NCBI GenBank assembly: GCA_032871835.1
Contig: CM065297.1
Coordinates: forward strand, 994,501-1,058,500
Source of the DNA: Dipteronia dyeriana
Taxonomy: Eukaryota > Streptophyta > Magnoliopsida > Sapindales > Sapindaceae
Direction of reading: 5' to 3'
DNA length: 64,000 nt
The position numbers and the translations under genes are program-made. Shown piece after piece: positions 21,987 through 33,588 of the stretch. The first letter of the stretch is position 1. Each line of letters starts with the position of its first letter. The notes beneath the pieces are model-generated. The model was not told the origin of the DNA. It ran no database searches and was given only the letters and a program-made list of their open reading frames with translations.

Positions 21987-22442
21987 TTGACACACCTTAT
22001 GTTTGATGTAGTAAAGTATTTTTTAATTGATGTTTTATATTTCAAATTTTTCAAGATTGAAGATGAAAAAAAATATGCAATTGGTTTTGATTTAGGGGGA
22101 GAATGGAAAAGTGATCACAGTATATATTGGTACGACGATCGAAGAGGACGGGCATTTGATTTTCCAAGGGATGCAAATTATGATCAACTATTAGATAAGG
22201 TGTACCTCGTGATCGAGATTAATAGAAATCATTATCGGGTTACGCTTACGACAATTGTAACAAAATTTTCAACTTTTAACAACAATTTAGCAGAGCTTTG
22301 TTTGTATTTTCCCATAATCCATAATCATTTTCTATACCTGCAAACAAGACACTCAATATCCACAACACTTCTCAACTCCCAATATTTCATTTCACACTCA
22401 ATTACTACCACAACGAATACAAATAGAATTCTCAAGAATTAA
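21987..22442 (+). pseudogene. Remnant of MULE transposase N-terminal domain
   Basis: Residues about 30-90 of this 151-codon frame read FDLGGEWKSDHSIYWYDD, AFDFPRDANYDQLLDKVYL and INRNHYRVTLTT. The spacing (GG-W, tyrosine-rich strand, Y-x-x-L-L-x-x-V-Y, then NRN-x-Y) fits the N-terminal PB1-like domain that precedes the MURA transposase in plant MULEs. The downstream part is low-complexity and no DDE core or zinc finger follows. No other family fits better, but this is recognition by eye. Confidence 0.6.
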
Positions 22443-23489
22443 ACTAACAATCCGTTAATTACAATCATTTTCAACTAAGTTACTTCAACTACATTATTCC
22501 ATGACACTTGTTTACAATTTTTAAAAATTGCAGTTGCAATTCTAACTCCAAGGGTTTCTCCATGTTTTGCTTCAAAGTCGAATGGTTTCCCGGCCCACAA
22601 GTACTCCAATTATTTGAGAGCAAATATCCCACAATCTGACTTGTTTTATCCAAAACAAACAAATATATCAAATGTAAGTGACAATCAAACCATTTAATCT
22701 TCTCAATATCTATGTTAAATACTCTAGTATTTGTCAGATGATTTCTTTTATTTTTTTCTCTTATTATTTTAAGAATTGGATCTTTTCCCGGATCTCTTTA
22801 GTTGTAATCACCACCACAGATCTAAAAATATTGAATACATAAATCTTTCAACCTTGTCTGGTTAACCTTTTCTGATCCCTTTACAAATCTAAAGTCTGAT
22901 ATGAAAAGCGAAAACAGTATTTGAGGTGTTATTTCGTGTTTATATGCACTTTATGATCTAAAATTTGTTGTTGTTATATATATGTTATAAAGTAGTAAAG
23001 AAGTTTCTGATATAGCTGGCAAAAAGATTATTCATATAGAGTTAGATTTATAGAAAAGCAAACAATACACAGCACACACCAGCACCCATAAAGAAAGCCA
23101 ACAGAGGCACAACCACCAGGAACGAAACACACAGAAAACACCAGAGAACCCAAAAGTCCAAATCAAACATATCCCCATTCGACAAAATCACCCCAAAAAA
23201 CAACCACAACAAACCCAAAGAAACACCAACTAACACACTTAGCCTCTGGTAATGCAAATTAAATATATAAATAAAATTTGGCTAATAGCCACGACCTCAG
23301 TTCATATTGATATTGAATAATAATCAACAGTTTACCAACATATGAATTCTATATCTCCCATAACAGTAATTTAGAGATGTAGTCAAGTTTAGATATGAAC
23401 AACAATTTCAATTAACAAACATTTTTCTTTCAAACAAAAATTAAAGTAACTAACCTTGCAGCCGAAAGCAAAAGAAATGATGGCGGGCG

Positions 23490-23870
23490 ATGGTTTGGTG
23501 GTGCGGCAGGACGGCAGCCGGAAGTAGACGAAGGACTGCATGAACGACGAAGGAAGCGACACGTCCTCGTTTAGTCAAAGAAGTTGGCCACACATCCTCG
23601 TTTCGTGACTGACGACGTCGACGAGACGGCTTGACGGTGACAAGTGGGTAACAGTTGGCTGATTTCGGGATGGGTTCGGTGGTGCAGCAGAACAGCATCC
23701 TGAAGCAGACGAAGGACTGCGTGAACGACGAAGGAAGCGACGCATCTTCGTTTCGTCAAATAAGCTGGCCACGCGTCCTCGTTTCATGACTGACAACGTC
23801 GACGAGGTGGCTTGAAGGCGACGACGGCGACAAGTGGGTAACGGTTGGCTGATTTTGGGATGGGTGGTAG
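23490..23870. repeat. GC-rich tandem duplication inside the MULE, about 181-bp unit
   Basis: GACGAAGGACTGC occurs near 23527 and 23708, and the sequence around it (GGTGGTGCGGCAGG type, CGTCGACGAG, CAAGTGGGTAAC) is repeated at the same 181-bp spacing. GC content is well above the rest of the spacer. This could be captured host gene sequence (Pack-MULE), though no protein domain is recognisable on either strand. Confidence 0.65.
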
Positions 23871-24032
23871 AGATGGCTAGGGCAACCGATAACTGATGGA
23901 AGAAATGAGGGCAGTATGTTATTAAGGGTAGTTTAGTCATTTAGGGGCAATTTTGCTATAAAAAAAATTCTAAGGGTATTTTTGCAATTTAGGCCCTCAA
24001 ATAGGCATATTTGCTAAAATCCCAAGTATTTA

Positions 24033-26047
24033 ATGCATATTTAATACATTCTAAACAATTAAAAACAAAACAAAACTATAGATATAGATATAGATATAAA
24101 TGAGTAATTTTTGCAATTAATATATAGCTTATAATCTATAGTCTAGGGAATATATCAATAAAATAAATATACCAAATATTTGATAAAATTGTAGGGTTTT
24201 GACTTTTGAAATAATCGCATCAAAGATGAGCTAAAATGTTTTTTTTTTTTTTACAGAATTAAGGTTGTTATGAAAGAATTCGTCAAGTTACCAAATATGA
24301 ATTATAAGAATTTCAAAACACCCTTGTATTATATTAAATAAAAACACAAAAATATTAGAGGATGCATAAAAATGCAGTAAAAGGAACACGGTAAAATCGA
24401 TCTATTTTTTTTATATATATAAACCATCTCCTTATCCTCTCACATTCACAAAATACTTCAAAGAACAAAACACCCATAATCAATCTCTTATTTACAATAA
24501 GCTCGACACTATAATTGACAATGTTTTTAATATGACAATATTTACTTATTCGTGTCATAAATTCTTACTTTTGTGAACTCATTGGCACTCAAGAAATCAA
24601 TGACCTTTTCAAAAAGTGACAACTTGATCATAATTGATCCCAAAAGATTGACTCCTCGTCGGAAACCATAATCTACAGATCAACACACAAAGACATAAGT
24701 TAATTTACACATACAATAAATAAAAATAAAATAGGAAAAAAACATGGATTACAACGCTTTTCCTTAAAAATATTGTAATGAATAGTTAGAGTGCGAAAGA
24801 AAAATATGGAAGACCTTAAGAATGTTGAAATGAATCAAATAATATGAGTAATGGGCTATATATAGAAAAATATTAGAGAGGAGCCGAAGAGTATAATGAA
24901 TTCTTTTTGGACTCTTCATACTACAATAAGTATATAACTAAGTAACAATATATATTATTTGTCAAAAAAAGTTAACAATATATATTAAATAGTGCAGTTC
25001 ATATTATGCAAGGGAGATGGGTCAATAATATAACATTTAATGTCAAAACTCTACCAATTATTAGATAGATGTTATGAGTTTATAAGGATTGATTCAAATT
25101 ATGAAACTGATAAGGAAATAAATACAAGACTTCAAATATTGAAATTAAGAAGAATAAATATAATAACAACAACAACAATAATAATAATAATAGACAAATC
25201 AACTAATTAAAGATTAACTTTTTAAAAACTAATTAATGACTCAATTATAGGATATTTATATATAGATATATAAATATAAATGAATATATACCATTTAAGT
25301 TCAAAACTTCCTCACGACAACACGTGACGCTATGAGAGTCAGTTTTTATATTTTATATAGATTCAAGTTTCACATGCAAAATGCAAAATGCAAACTTGTT
25401 GAAAATTATTAGCCATAAACTTAAGAAATCATGATTTTTCCAACCACGACGTACATAATTTAGAGTCAGATTGGTATTATTGTAAATTTTATAATAATTA
25501 CTATTAACTGTACTAAAAGAATAATCAGCAGATGTTTGGTTAATTATATTTTTAAAAATACTTCAAAAGTAGTATAATATGTTTGGTAATTTTATTGTAA
25601 AAGTGTCGAGATCAGTTACAATAACTAGAATATACATAAGTTTACGACTCTTTTTTATTTAATTATATATATTAAATCAATATTTAAGTATAATATTTAA
25701 ATTGGAAAAAAAATTCTACAACGCCAATACAAATATTTTTAAAAGATTTTATAAATCAAATCAATATTTAAATAGAATATTTAGTTTTGGGATGAAATAA
25801 GCTATATAAATGATTTTAACTTGGTTTCATATAGATAATAATGATATTTTAATAGATGCATTAAATGCTGAAATATATTATTCTATAATCACTTTCAAAA
25901 TGTAGTCGCTGCATACTTTTTAAAATTACTGTCAAAATTTGCTAGATTATCAATCAATTACTTTTGGAATTTTTATCAAATATCATTTTATATCAAAATT
26001 ATAAAATAATATCATTTTAACTTTTATGTCAAAATTTTAAAAGAATT
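24033..26047. other. AT-rich intergenic sequence
   Basis: No gene or RNA gene was recognised. An ATAGAT microsatellite is at about 24076-24105. Around 25535-25600 the GTTTGGTTAATTAT and GTTTGGTAATTTTAT motifs resemble ends of hAT-like MITEs, but I could not pair them confidently. Confidence 0.45.
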
Positions 26048-27250
26048 GTGTTATTGGCACCCCCATTACCAAACTATTTATACCACACGTTTTAAAATTT
26101 TGATTTAGTTATATAAAATTATATGGTTTTATTAAGTTTTTTGATTTATTTCCTTGACTACCTTTTTACTCTTTTTTTTTCAAACTTAATACTCCTCATA
26201 TCTTTTTTTTAAAATAAAAATAAGAATACACTTCATCTCTAATCTTTATATATAGTTTTCTCACATTCATTCACAAAACTTGTTTTTTCTTCTTATTCCA
26301 TGGTAAAATTATCCTTACTAGATGCTTTTTTTTTTGTATGGCCTGTTGGATTGTTAGCGGTAGATTCTGAATGTGATATTAATCGTTTGATGATTTTTTT
26401 TAATGATTGAGTTAGAGTTTTGGTGTGGTTTCGTTTTGTTAGAGATTAGGTTTTCTTGGTGCGATTTCGTTATTTTTTATTTATAAATAACATTAAACTA
26501 ACTTTGGAAGATCCAGAATAAAAACTATAAAAGAATTGATACAGATTATAGTATACCTGGAAGATATGAAATAAAATAAACTGAGAAAAAACAACAGCAA
26601 ACATGGATCTGGAATTTAAAAAGAAAAATAAAACAATAACAATGGTAGATATCCACCATCTTTATCCAACTTTTACATCCAACTTGATGTGGCAACTTAT
26701 ATAACACTTCATTGTCAGCTGTCACATCATCACATTACCACGTCATTACACTTTTTATTTTTTTCTCAAATCTTAATTTTTAACTCCATTCAATTTGTTC
26801 ATAATCTTATATAACAAAAATAAAAATAAAAATTAGCTCTGTAGTAAGCTCTAGAAGTTGATAAGGATGTGTCATATAAGCTGCCACATCAAGTTGGATG
26901 CAAATTATAGAATAAAAAAGTTGGATGTTTATCATTATCCATAAAACAAATATGTGAAACAATAAAATTAATAAATACTAATTAAACATGGTAAACATGA
27001 GATCAAGATCTGAAAGAAAATATAAATAAATATAGTAAACATTCAATGATTTGAAATAATCTTAATCATTAAAGCTTTTGTCATTAAGGTTTTGAAATAA
27101 CGAAAATAAGGTTTTATTAGTTTTAGTTTGTATAAGTTTTTTGTAATAAAATTGTATGTCTGTTTAAGTAATTTAATAAAGGAAAAAAAATACTAAATAA
27201 TTTAAAAAGTGAGACATAAATAGTTAAATTGTGGGTGTGCCAATAGCACC
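26048..27250. mobile_element. Inverted-repeat DNA element, about 1.2 kb, with a nested MITE
   Basis: The left end GTGTTATTGGCACCCCC matches the complement of the right end GGTGCTATTGGCACACCC. The interior has no transposase. A second inverted-repeat element (26642-26944) lies inside. The sequences just outside (ATTATAAAATAATAT followed by ATTTTAACTTT on both sides) are themselves similar, which may mark an older repeat split by the insertion. No clean target duplication was seen. Confidence 0.5.
26642..26944. mobile_element. MITE with long inverted repeats, about 300 bp
   Basis: The left arm contains ACATCCAACTTGATGTGGCA and continues ACTTATATAACAC; the complement of the right arm contains GCATCCAACTTGATGTGGCA continuing GCTTATATGACAC. 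Outer parts of the arms also pair (TTTATCCAACTTTT with AACATCCAACTTTT). The short centre is AT-rich. Confidence 0.75.
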
Positions 27251-29470
27251 GCTCATTATAAAATAATATGATTTTAACTTTATAAAAGTCATAAAAACCA
27301 CCGGTTCTATTAAGGGTTGTTTAATTGAAAAAACCTAATTATGGGGAAAGTTTATACTGTCCTAACTATAATTCAAACTTTTAATGAAGAAAATTAGCTA
27401 TGGAAATCGTTGCTTCAGTAATTTGCTTAATTATTGTGGAAGAAATTATCTTAATTCTACAAGTACTATGGCAACCAAGCTGCCATAGATTACGTATTTA
27501 CAATTTTACATATAGTTTTTTTATTTTTTATTTTTATATACCACTTGCATATTTACATATACATTTTTTATATTTTATATTTTATATACCACTTGCATAT
27601 TTACATATAGATTAAAAATCTCGTGATGATATTAGACAGTGAATTCATGTTCAATGTTACAATAAAACCCCAACCATTAAATCTTTACTGATCATACTTT
27701 GATAGGTTCTTGATGGGGAGGAACCAAAAATTCAAGCTTTTAGTGGCCATTATATAAAAATAAAAAATTTGGGGGATCAAAGTGAAAAGTGTTTAAAATT
27801 TAATAATAATTTTACCTTTACAAAGATTTCTTTTATAAATAATTTATAGAAACGAGGTCATGAACCTCGTAAGTCGTAACTCCCCTCCCTCCATCACTGG
27901 TTATAGAAACGACACTTTGCTAGCAAGATCTCAAAACCACGCTTTGTACATATATTTATCAAATGTTATTACTGGATTAATTATTTACCGTTAGTCAATT
28001 AATTGATTAGTATCAGCTAGATGTCACTTTGTTAGGTTTTATCCTCATGCTTTATACACATACAATTTAAGAAATGTTATTACCAAATTAATCTTGAACG
28101 TTTCTTTATTACGAATTGTGTGTATCGACCATGTTGTACTTAATTAAAAACCGTTGTTGCTTAGTGATTTAATGAATTATACATCAATATTTCGTAGTCG
28201 ATTTAGTACAAAACAATCCAATCTATGATAATACCTACTATGTTTATCATTTTAATTAATAACATCTTAATGAAATAACTATAATCTAGAAGGATGTGTA
28301 CTGTTTTTATAAACCTTATGTATTAAGTAGAGTTTTTATTAAAGTATGCTATTGATTAGTGTTTTCTCCTATGATTTAATATTTTAATGAAATATGATTC
28401 AATTAATATATTTTTGTGGCTGATTTGGCACCAAGACAATCATATCCTCCATCCCTCCGCACCTAGTTCCAGACTTGACACTTTGTTAGGTCTCATAACC
28501 AGGCTTTGTACATGTATTTATCAAATGTTATTACTAAACTAATTACACATCGTTAGTCGGTTAACTAATTACTTCAAGAGCTTTCGTTTCAATTCCAAAT
28601 TTCATAGCTTGTTCACGCTACTTTTGTTGCTTATCTACTTAAAAGAATTCTGTGATGAACTTAGGCTTAACAGCTCTCCATTTATAGGGGTTAATCTCAC
28701 TCTACAATATTAATTAACATGCACCTTTACCATGTATAGTATTAAATTTTGATTCTATAAAAAGGCAATTTTATATAGCTACATACCAAAATCAGTGAAT
28801 AATGTATTTGAAAATGTGTGGTTTTTATAGGGATATTTCGGTCTTTACTCTAAAATCTAATTTGAATATACAAGCTGTATTGACTCGTACTTATTTTCCT
28901 ATAATCAGTTAAATTGTAGAATTTAATAAATTGAATTCTTGTAAGCACGGTGATATTCTTAAAAATGGTAAACTAATAATTAATAAATATGTGCATTGAA
29001 ATGAATTGAGTTATAGTCGAGAGTTAGGCTAAGGGGGTCAATGGTCCGTTCATACCCAAAATACCCTCTCTCAAATCACATTATACGTGCCCTGAACTCA
29101 GAAATGCACCAGAATTTCAACAAAAAAAATGCATCACTCTCAATCCCCAAACGCACAAAATCTGAACCCTAAAAGCAAACCCAAAATCCAACTCAACCTC
29201 ATCAACCCACAACACCAACAACACACACAGCAAACCAAATCCAACCTTCAACTGAATTAATCCCCATAAACACACCACCACCATCCCCAAATCAGAAACC
29301 TCAAATCGGCACTAAAGTAATGTCCATCGAGAGGAGAGCGGCACCATAAACGTCAAAGAGAGGAGATCGGCACCACCAAATTAAAACCGAGCGCTGATGA
29401 GAGGATTCAAAACAGAGAGAGTGTGCGGATGTGAGAGAGAGAACTCACGTAGAGTTTTAGGGCATTGTGT
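27251..29470. other. AT-rich intergenic sequence with local duplications
   Basis: No gene was recognised. A local duplication of CCACTTGCATATTTACATAT is at about 27541-27608. Three diverged copies of a repeat containing CACTTTGTTAGG and AAATGTTATTAC lie near 27905-28010, 28020-28103 and 28475-28575. From 29080 to 29470 the base composition changes to CA-rich then GA-rich, without a recognisable reading frame. Confidence 0.45.
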
Positions 29471-30655
29471 GTGGTGGTGGTCATGGGTGGAACTAGAAGT
29501 TTGATATTTGGGAGGCCGGAGGCCAAAAGCCCAAAGTGTATATAACAAAAAAAATTAAGGTATGCGCGATGATAATAAAAAAAATTAAAACTAGTAATCT
29601 TTTCTACTTATGTTAAATTAAAAAGGGTAAAAACATACCTATTTGAAAGAAAAAATATATTATAAAAATGTATTCGTTTTCGACTTCCTTATGTCAGAGA
29701 AGATATTGTAACAACTAAAATATTTTTTAAGTATCACTGTATTCCTAAATGTGTATAAAAACATTTATATAATGTCTTACTATTGTTCTTTTAATAACAA
29801 AATAACAACTTAATTTTTTTCTTAAAAAAACCTTGGGGGGGGGTGGGGGTCTATCGTCCACCGTCCACCCCTGGCAGCGGCTGCGGCGAAGGCGAAGGCA
29901 GTGCTTGCCGTACGGAGCCCGGAGGAATTTGAGGGAGATGTATGTGGGTTAGGCGATAAGGTAGAGAGGAGAAGGCAATTGTGAAAGAGATGGAGATTTT
30001 GACTTCTTGATTTGATAAAGAGAGTGATTATTATTTATCAAGAGCTGATAAATTGTTTTTACTTATTTTTTAAATCAAATTATTATTTAAAGTTTATTAT
30101 AAATAATGTAATACATAAAAAAAATAAAAAATCTAAGGACCCGCCATGTATGCGTTTTTTAGTTGCTGTTTTTCAAAAAATAAAAATGAAAATGAAAATG
30201 AAAATGAAAATAGTGTTTTGGTTTCAGTTTCGAATTTTGAAAACGCGTCTGGTAACATATACTGAAAGTTGTATTTTGAAAATGAAAACGGAAAAAACGG
30301 GTCTTGTAGGTTAACTGAAAACTATCAAAAATTGAAATATCAATTTTGGCATTTTGTTTAATATTATTACAATTATAAACAAATTGATTACATAATTAAC
30401 CGATATATTTTTTGTATTGTAATTTTAAAATTAAATAAAAGTAACAAATCAAAAACTAATTTAAAAAAACATATCAAAAAAATGAATTAATTCAAACTAA
30501 ACTCTTAAATTATAAATAATTAATTATATAATATATATATATATATACATTATATTAATATATATACATATTATAGTAATATATAAGATATACATAAAAT
30601 ACTATATTACATTATATCCTATATAAATATGTAATATTATATAATATATTATTGG

Positions 30656-30698
<43 letters not shown>

Positions 30699-31010
30699 AT
30701 TAAGAGGGGTATTTTGGTCATTTGAAAATCTTGTCTCGTCTTGTCCTAACCATATCAAACGTATAACATTTTAATAGTTTATAAAAAATGATTTTTTTAG
30801 ATAAAAAAAGTGAAAAACAAAATGAAAAACAAAAACAAAAACAAAAAACAAGTATTTTAGGTTTTTTCAAATCTTTCACTTTTAACACTGGTTTTGTTTT
30901 TTGTTTTTTGTTTTTGTTCTTTAAAAATAAAACGAAAAACAGTTAACGAACGCGTTTTCGAAATCGTTTTTGAAAAATAAAAATGAAAACGAACTGAAAA
31001 ACAGCTGTAT
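29471..31010. other. Intergenic sequence with a possible MITE and AT microsatellites
   Basis: A small GC-richer stretch (29860-30000) interrupted by an AT-rich insert starting GGGTGGAACTAG and ending CGTCCACCCCTGG (about 29483-29873) is present. A second possible element at about 30160-31003 has inverted ends with GCTGTTTTTCA and A/G-rich arms (repeated AAAATG and AAAAAC). TA tracts are at about 30531-30546 and 30660-30692. Confidence 0.4.
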
Positions 31011-33360
31011 TACGAGGACTACTTTTTTAATCCAGATTTCAGATTCAGAAAAAACAAATATGTTGCCTAGATTTCAGATTCCAGGTCTATTCAGATTTCA
31101 AAACTGTTTAAACATGTTTAGATTTCAGACAAAAAAAAAAAAACACCATTAAGTATGTAAATCATTATGATTTTATTATTTTAAAGATAATTCAATACAT
31201 TGATTCACAAGTAACAACAAATAAAAAATATAATTAATTTTAGAATTGAAAAGGTAATGAAGTAAAAGTAATATTTTTAATTTCTTAATATGGGTGTATG
31301 GTAATACAGTCACCCCCAAAAACATTTAACGGGGATAATGAAGCTAGTGTTACTCAAAATAAAAAACAATTTATTGCAGTTTGAGTTTAAGCCCAACCCA
31401 ACATTTGGTTTTTGCCTGGAAGGTTTCTGCAGATCCATCGCAATTCACAACATACAAACCTATATCAATATCAGCATGCATGTATATGTGTCATGTATGA
31501 TCCGATTTTAATGGAATGAGGTTGATTCAATGGTAAACCCTTTATATCTATACCTAAAAAAAAGTTACAAGTTCAAATCATATCTCTTACAAATTTTGAA
31601 ATATCGTAATAGTTTTAAAAAAAAGATCCGAAATTAGGGTGTTCCACCCCTTAAATTCTACTTAGAAAAACAGGACAAAAAAAAAAAACACCCAATTAAG
31701 TCTGTCTATTTATTTTTTAATTGTGTCTCCAAATATACATACCAAAGTACAAATGTACAGTGGAGTTGTGGAGATATTAAACCTAAAAACATTGATACAC
31801 AAGTAGAGATTGGCGATCTGTAGCAAGGCCTGAAGCATGAAATTGACTATTTGAGGTTGAAAAACGATCAAAGGAATATAAAATGGTCACATTACTTACT
31901 TTAGTTAAGCAATGAATAACCAATGGTATAGTCAACCGAGTTTTTAATAAGACCGAAGAGCCTGTTACATGACAATTTCGATAGAGAAAGCACGCATGCG
32001 CGCATGCCCAAAAAGCAGTGACATATTAGGTAGCATTGGACTTACAAGTATTTTCATGATGTCAAATTTTACAAATACGTGCAACAAAATAAGGTAAGGT
32101 CCTCAAAAAACAAATACCACCTTTATACACTCACAAATTCAAGAATCTGATAAAATAAAAAACGGATCAAGAATCAATAATCTATTAAAATCCGATAATA
32201 AACGGGTCAAGAATCAAAAATCTATTAAAAAAAAAAAACTATATGTAAAGTTTGAATATTTTATAGCATCTCCATGCCACAATTGATCATGAAAAAAAAA
32301 AAAAGATATCAAATAAAATAAATAAACAATGTGTTAAAAATTGTTTATCAAATACAATCATAACCAATCAATGTTAAGCCGAGATGACAAAAATGAATAA
32401 GAGCATCTCTAATGTAAATGTGTATTTGGAGAAAATTGAGTAGCACATATGATAGATATTAAAAAAGTTAAAAAAAATCTCTCTAATACAGTTATCTAAC
32501 TTCAATATGGAGATGATACGGCAAACAAAAAGTTAGATAATATGGAGTTGAGTTTCTAACTGTAAAAACTCTCATAAGTTTATAGCAATGCTGACTAAGA
32601 TTTATAACTCTTTCCACCGATAGTATTAAAACTCATTTAATTGTAAAATAAAATAAAATAGGAGAGAGAATGTAATAATTGTTTTATTATTATTGGTCAT
32701 AAAATGTATGCATATTTGACTTTATATAATTGCATTGGAGATACGAATATATATATATATTTTAAATGGATTCATAATAAATAGAATTAAAAACTCAAAA
32801 ATATATATTTACATTGAAAATGTTCTAAATTATAGATATTATCAAAATGATCGTCTACTTTCAAAGGTTCCATTAAACATTTTGTTTTATCAATTAACTC
32901 ATCAAACCATAATAAATGCTATTGATAATTTGATATACTCGGTAGAAATTGAATACGCTATTAAGAAATCCCGTTTGAAATAGAAGCATGGAATACAATT
33001 TTGGATTTGATTGGCCAAGAAGAAAACTTGTATACCAAGTACGTGAAGAATGAGCCATATTACGGAAATACATACCATTCCATTTTTACATGGAGAGATA
33101 TTTACTTGAGAGTCACTTATTTCTAGAGAGGGCATCTAACATTCTATAACCTATTTGTACCAATGTCAATTTGTCATGTAAGAAAGAAATATCTAGACCG
33201 AACTATCAACTATCGAAGATGAAGGAATATTCGTGAAATTGTTTTATTTATTTATTTATTTATTTTAATTTTATTATAAAAAAAGAGACAATCACGTGGA
33301 GTTTGTGAACAGCACGCTGATTATGTAAATCCAACGGCGAGAGATGTGGTTACACTCAAC
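31011..33360. other. AT-rich intergenic sequence upstream of phosphoglycerate mutase
   Basis: No gene was recognised. A possible MITE is at about 32402-32746: its left end GAGCATCTCTAATG resembles the complement of the right end CGTATCTCCAATGC. The rest is AT-rich with A runs. Confidence 0.45.
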
Positions 33361-33362
33361 TA

Positions 33363-33371
33363 CTATAAATA
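33363..33371 (+). promoter_or_regulatory. TATA box of the phosphoglycerate mutase gene
   Basis: CTATAAATACACAC lies about 225 bp before the start codon, the expected position for a leader of about 190 nt. The leader ends in a GA tract (about 33574-33588) directly against the ATG, and the stretch from GAACAG at about 33441 to ATAACAG at about 33511 could be a short leader intron. Confidence 0.55.
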
Positions 33372-33588
33372 CACACACTCACGAAGACGAGGGTTTATAA
33401 CTCGTTGGATTTTTTCTTTGTTAGCTTGGATTTGCCGAACAGGTTCGCTCTTTGTTTTCTGATCTGATTTACCTTTTGTCTTGCGATGATTTTTCTTCTT
33501 TGTCTATAACAGATAACAACAATAATAACCGGTTTTCTTCTTCACTGATTCAGTTGTTGTGTTATAATCCAAGGAGAGAGAGAGAGAG

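Larger units (their letters stand above)
21169..24023 (+). mobile_element. Mutator-like element (deletion derivative, possible Pack-MULE)
   Basis: The ends are inverted repeats of about 58 bp beginning GGGATTTTAG, with ATTTGAGGGCCTA in both. Perfect 9-bp duplications AAGTATTTA flank it at 21160-21168 and 24024-24032; 9-bp duplications and long inverted ends are the Mutator hallmark. Inside are a CCCGAAG-rich array (21555-21955), a piece of transposase N-terminus (about 22075-22265) and a GC-rich tandem duplication (23490-23870). No DDE transposase core is present, so it was mobilised in trans if at all. Confidence 0.85.

Noticed and set aside
23450..23940. Minus-strand frames in the GC-rich MULE interior as a real gene
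   Set aside because: The frames arise from a tandem duplication, are mutually inconsistent, and show no recognisable domain; reported instead as possible captured sequence.
29483..29873. Insertion starting GGGTGGAACTAG and ending CGTCCACCCCTGG as a defined transposon
   Set aside because: The ends are only partly inverted and no target duplication was found; mentioned only as a possibility.
31560..31590. tRNA-like TTCAAATC motifs (also near 37070 and 54520)
   Set aside because: No A-box or cloverleaf can be placed around them; such phrases are common in plant repeats.
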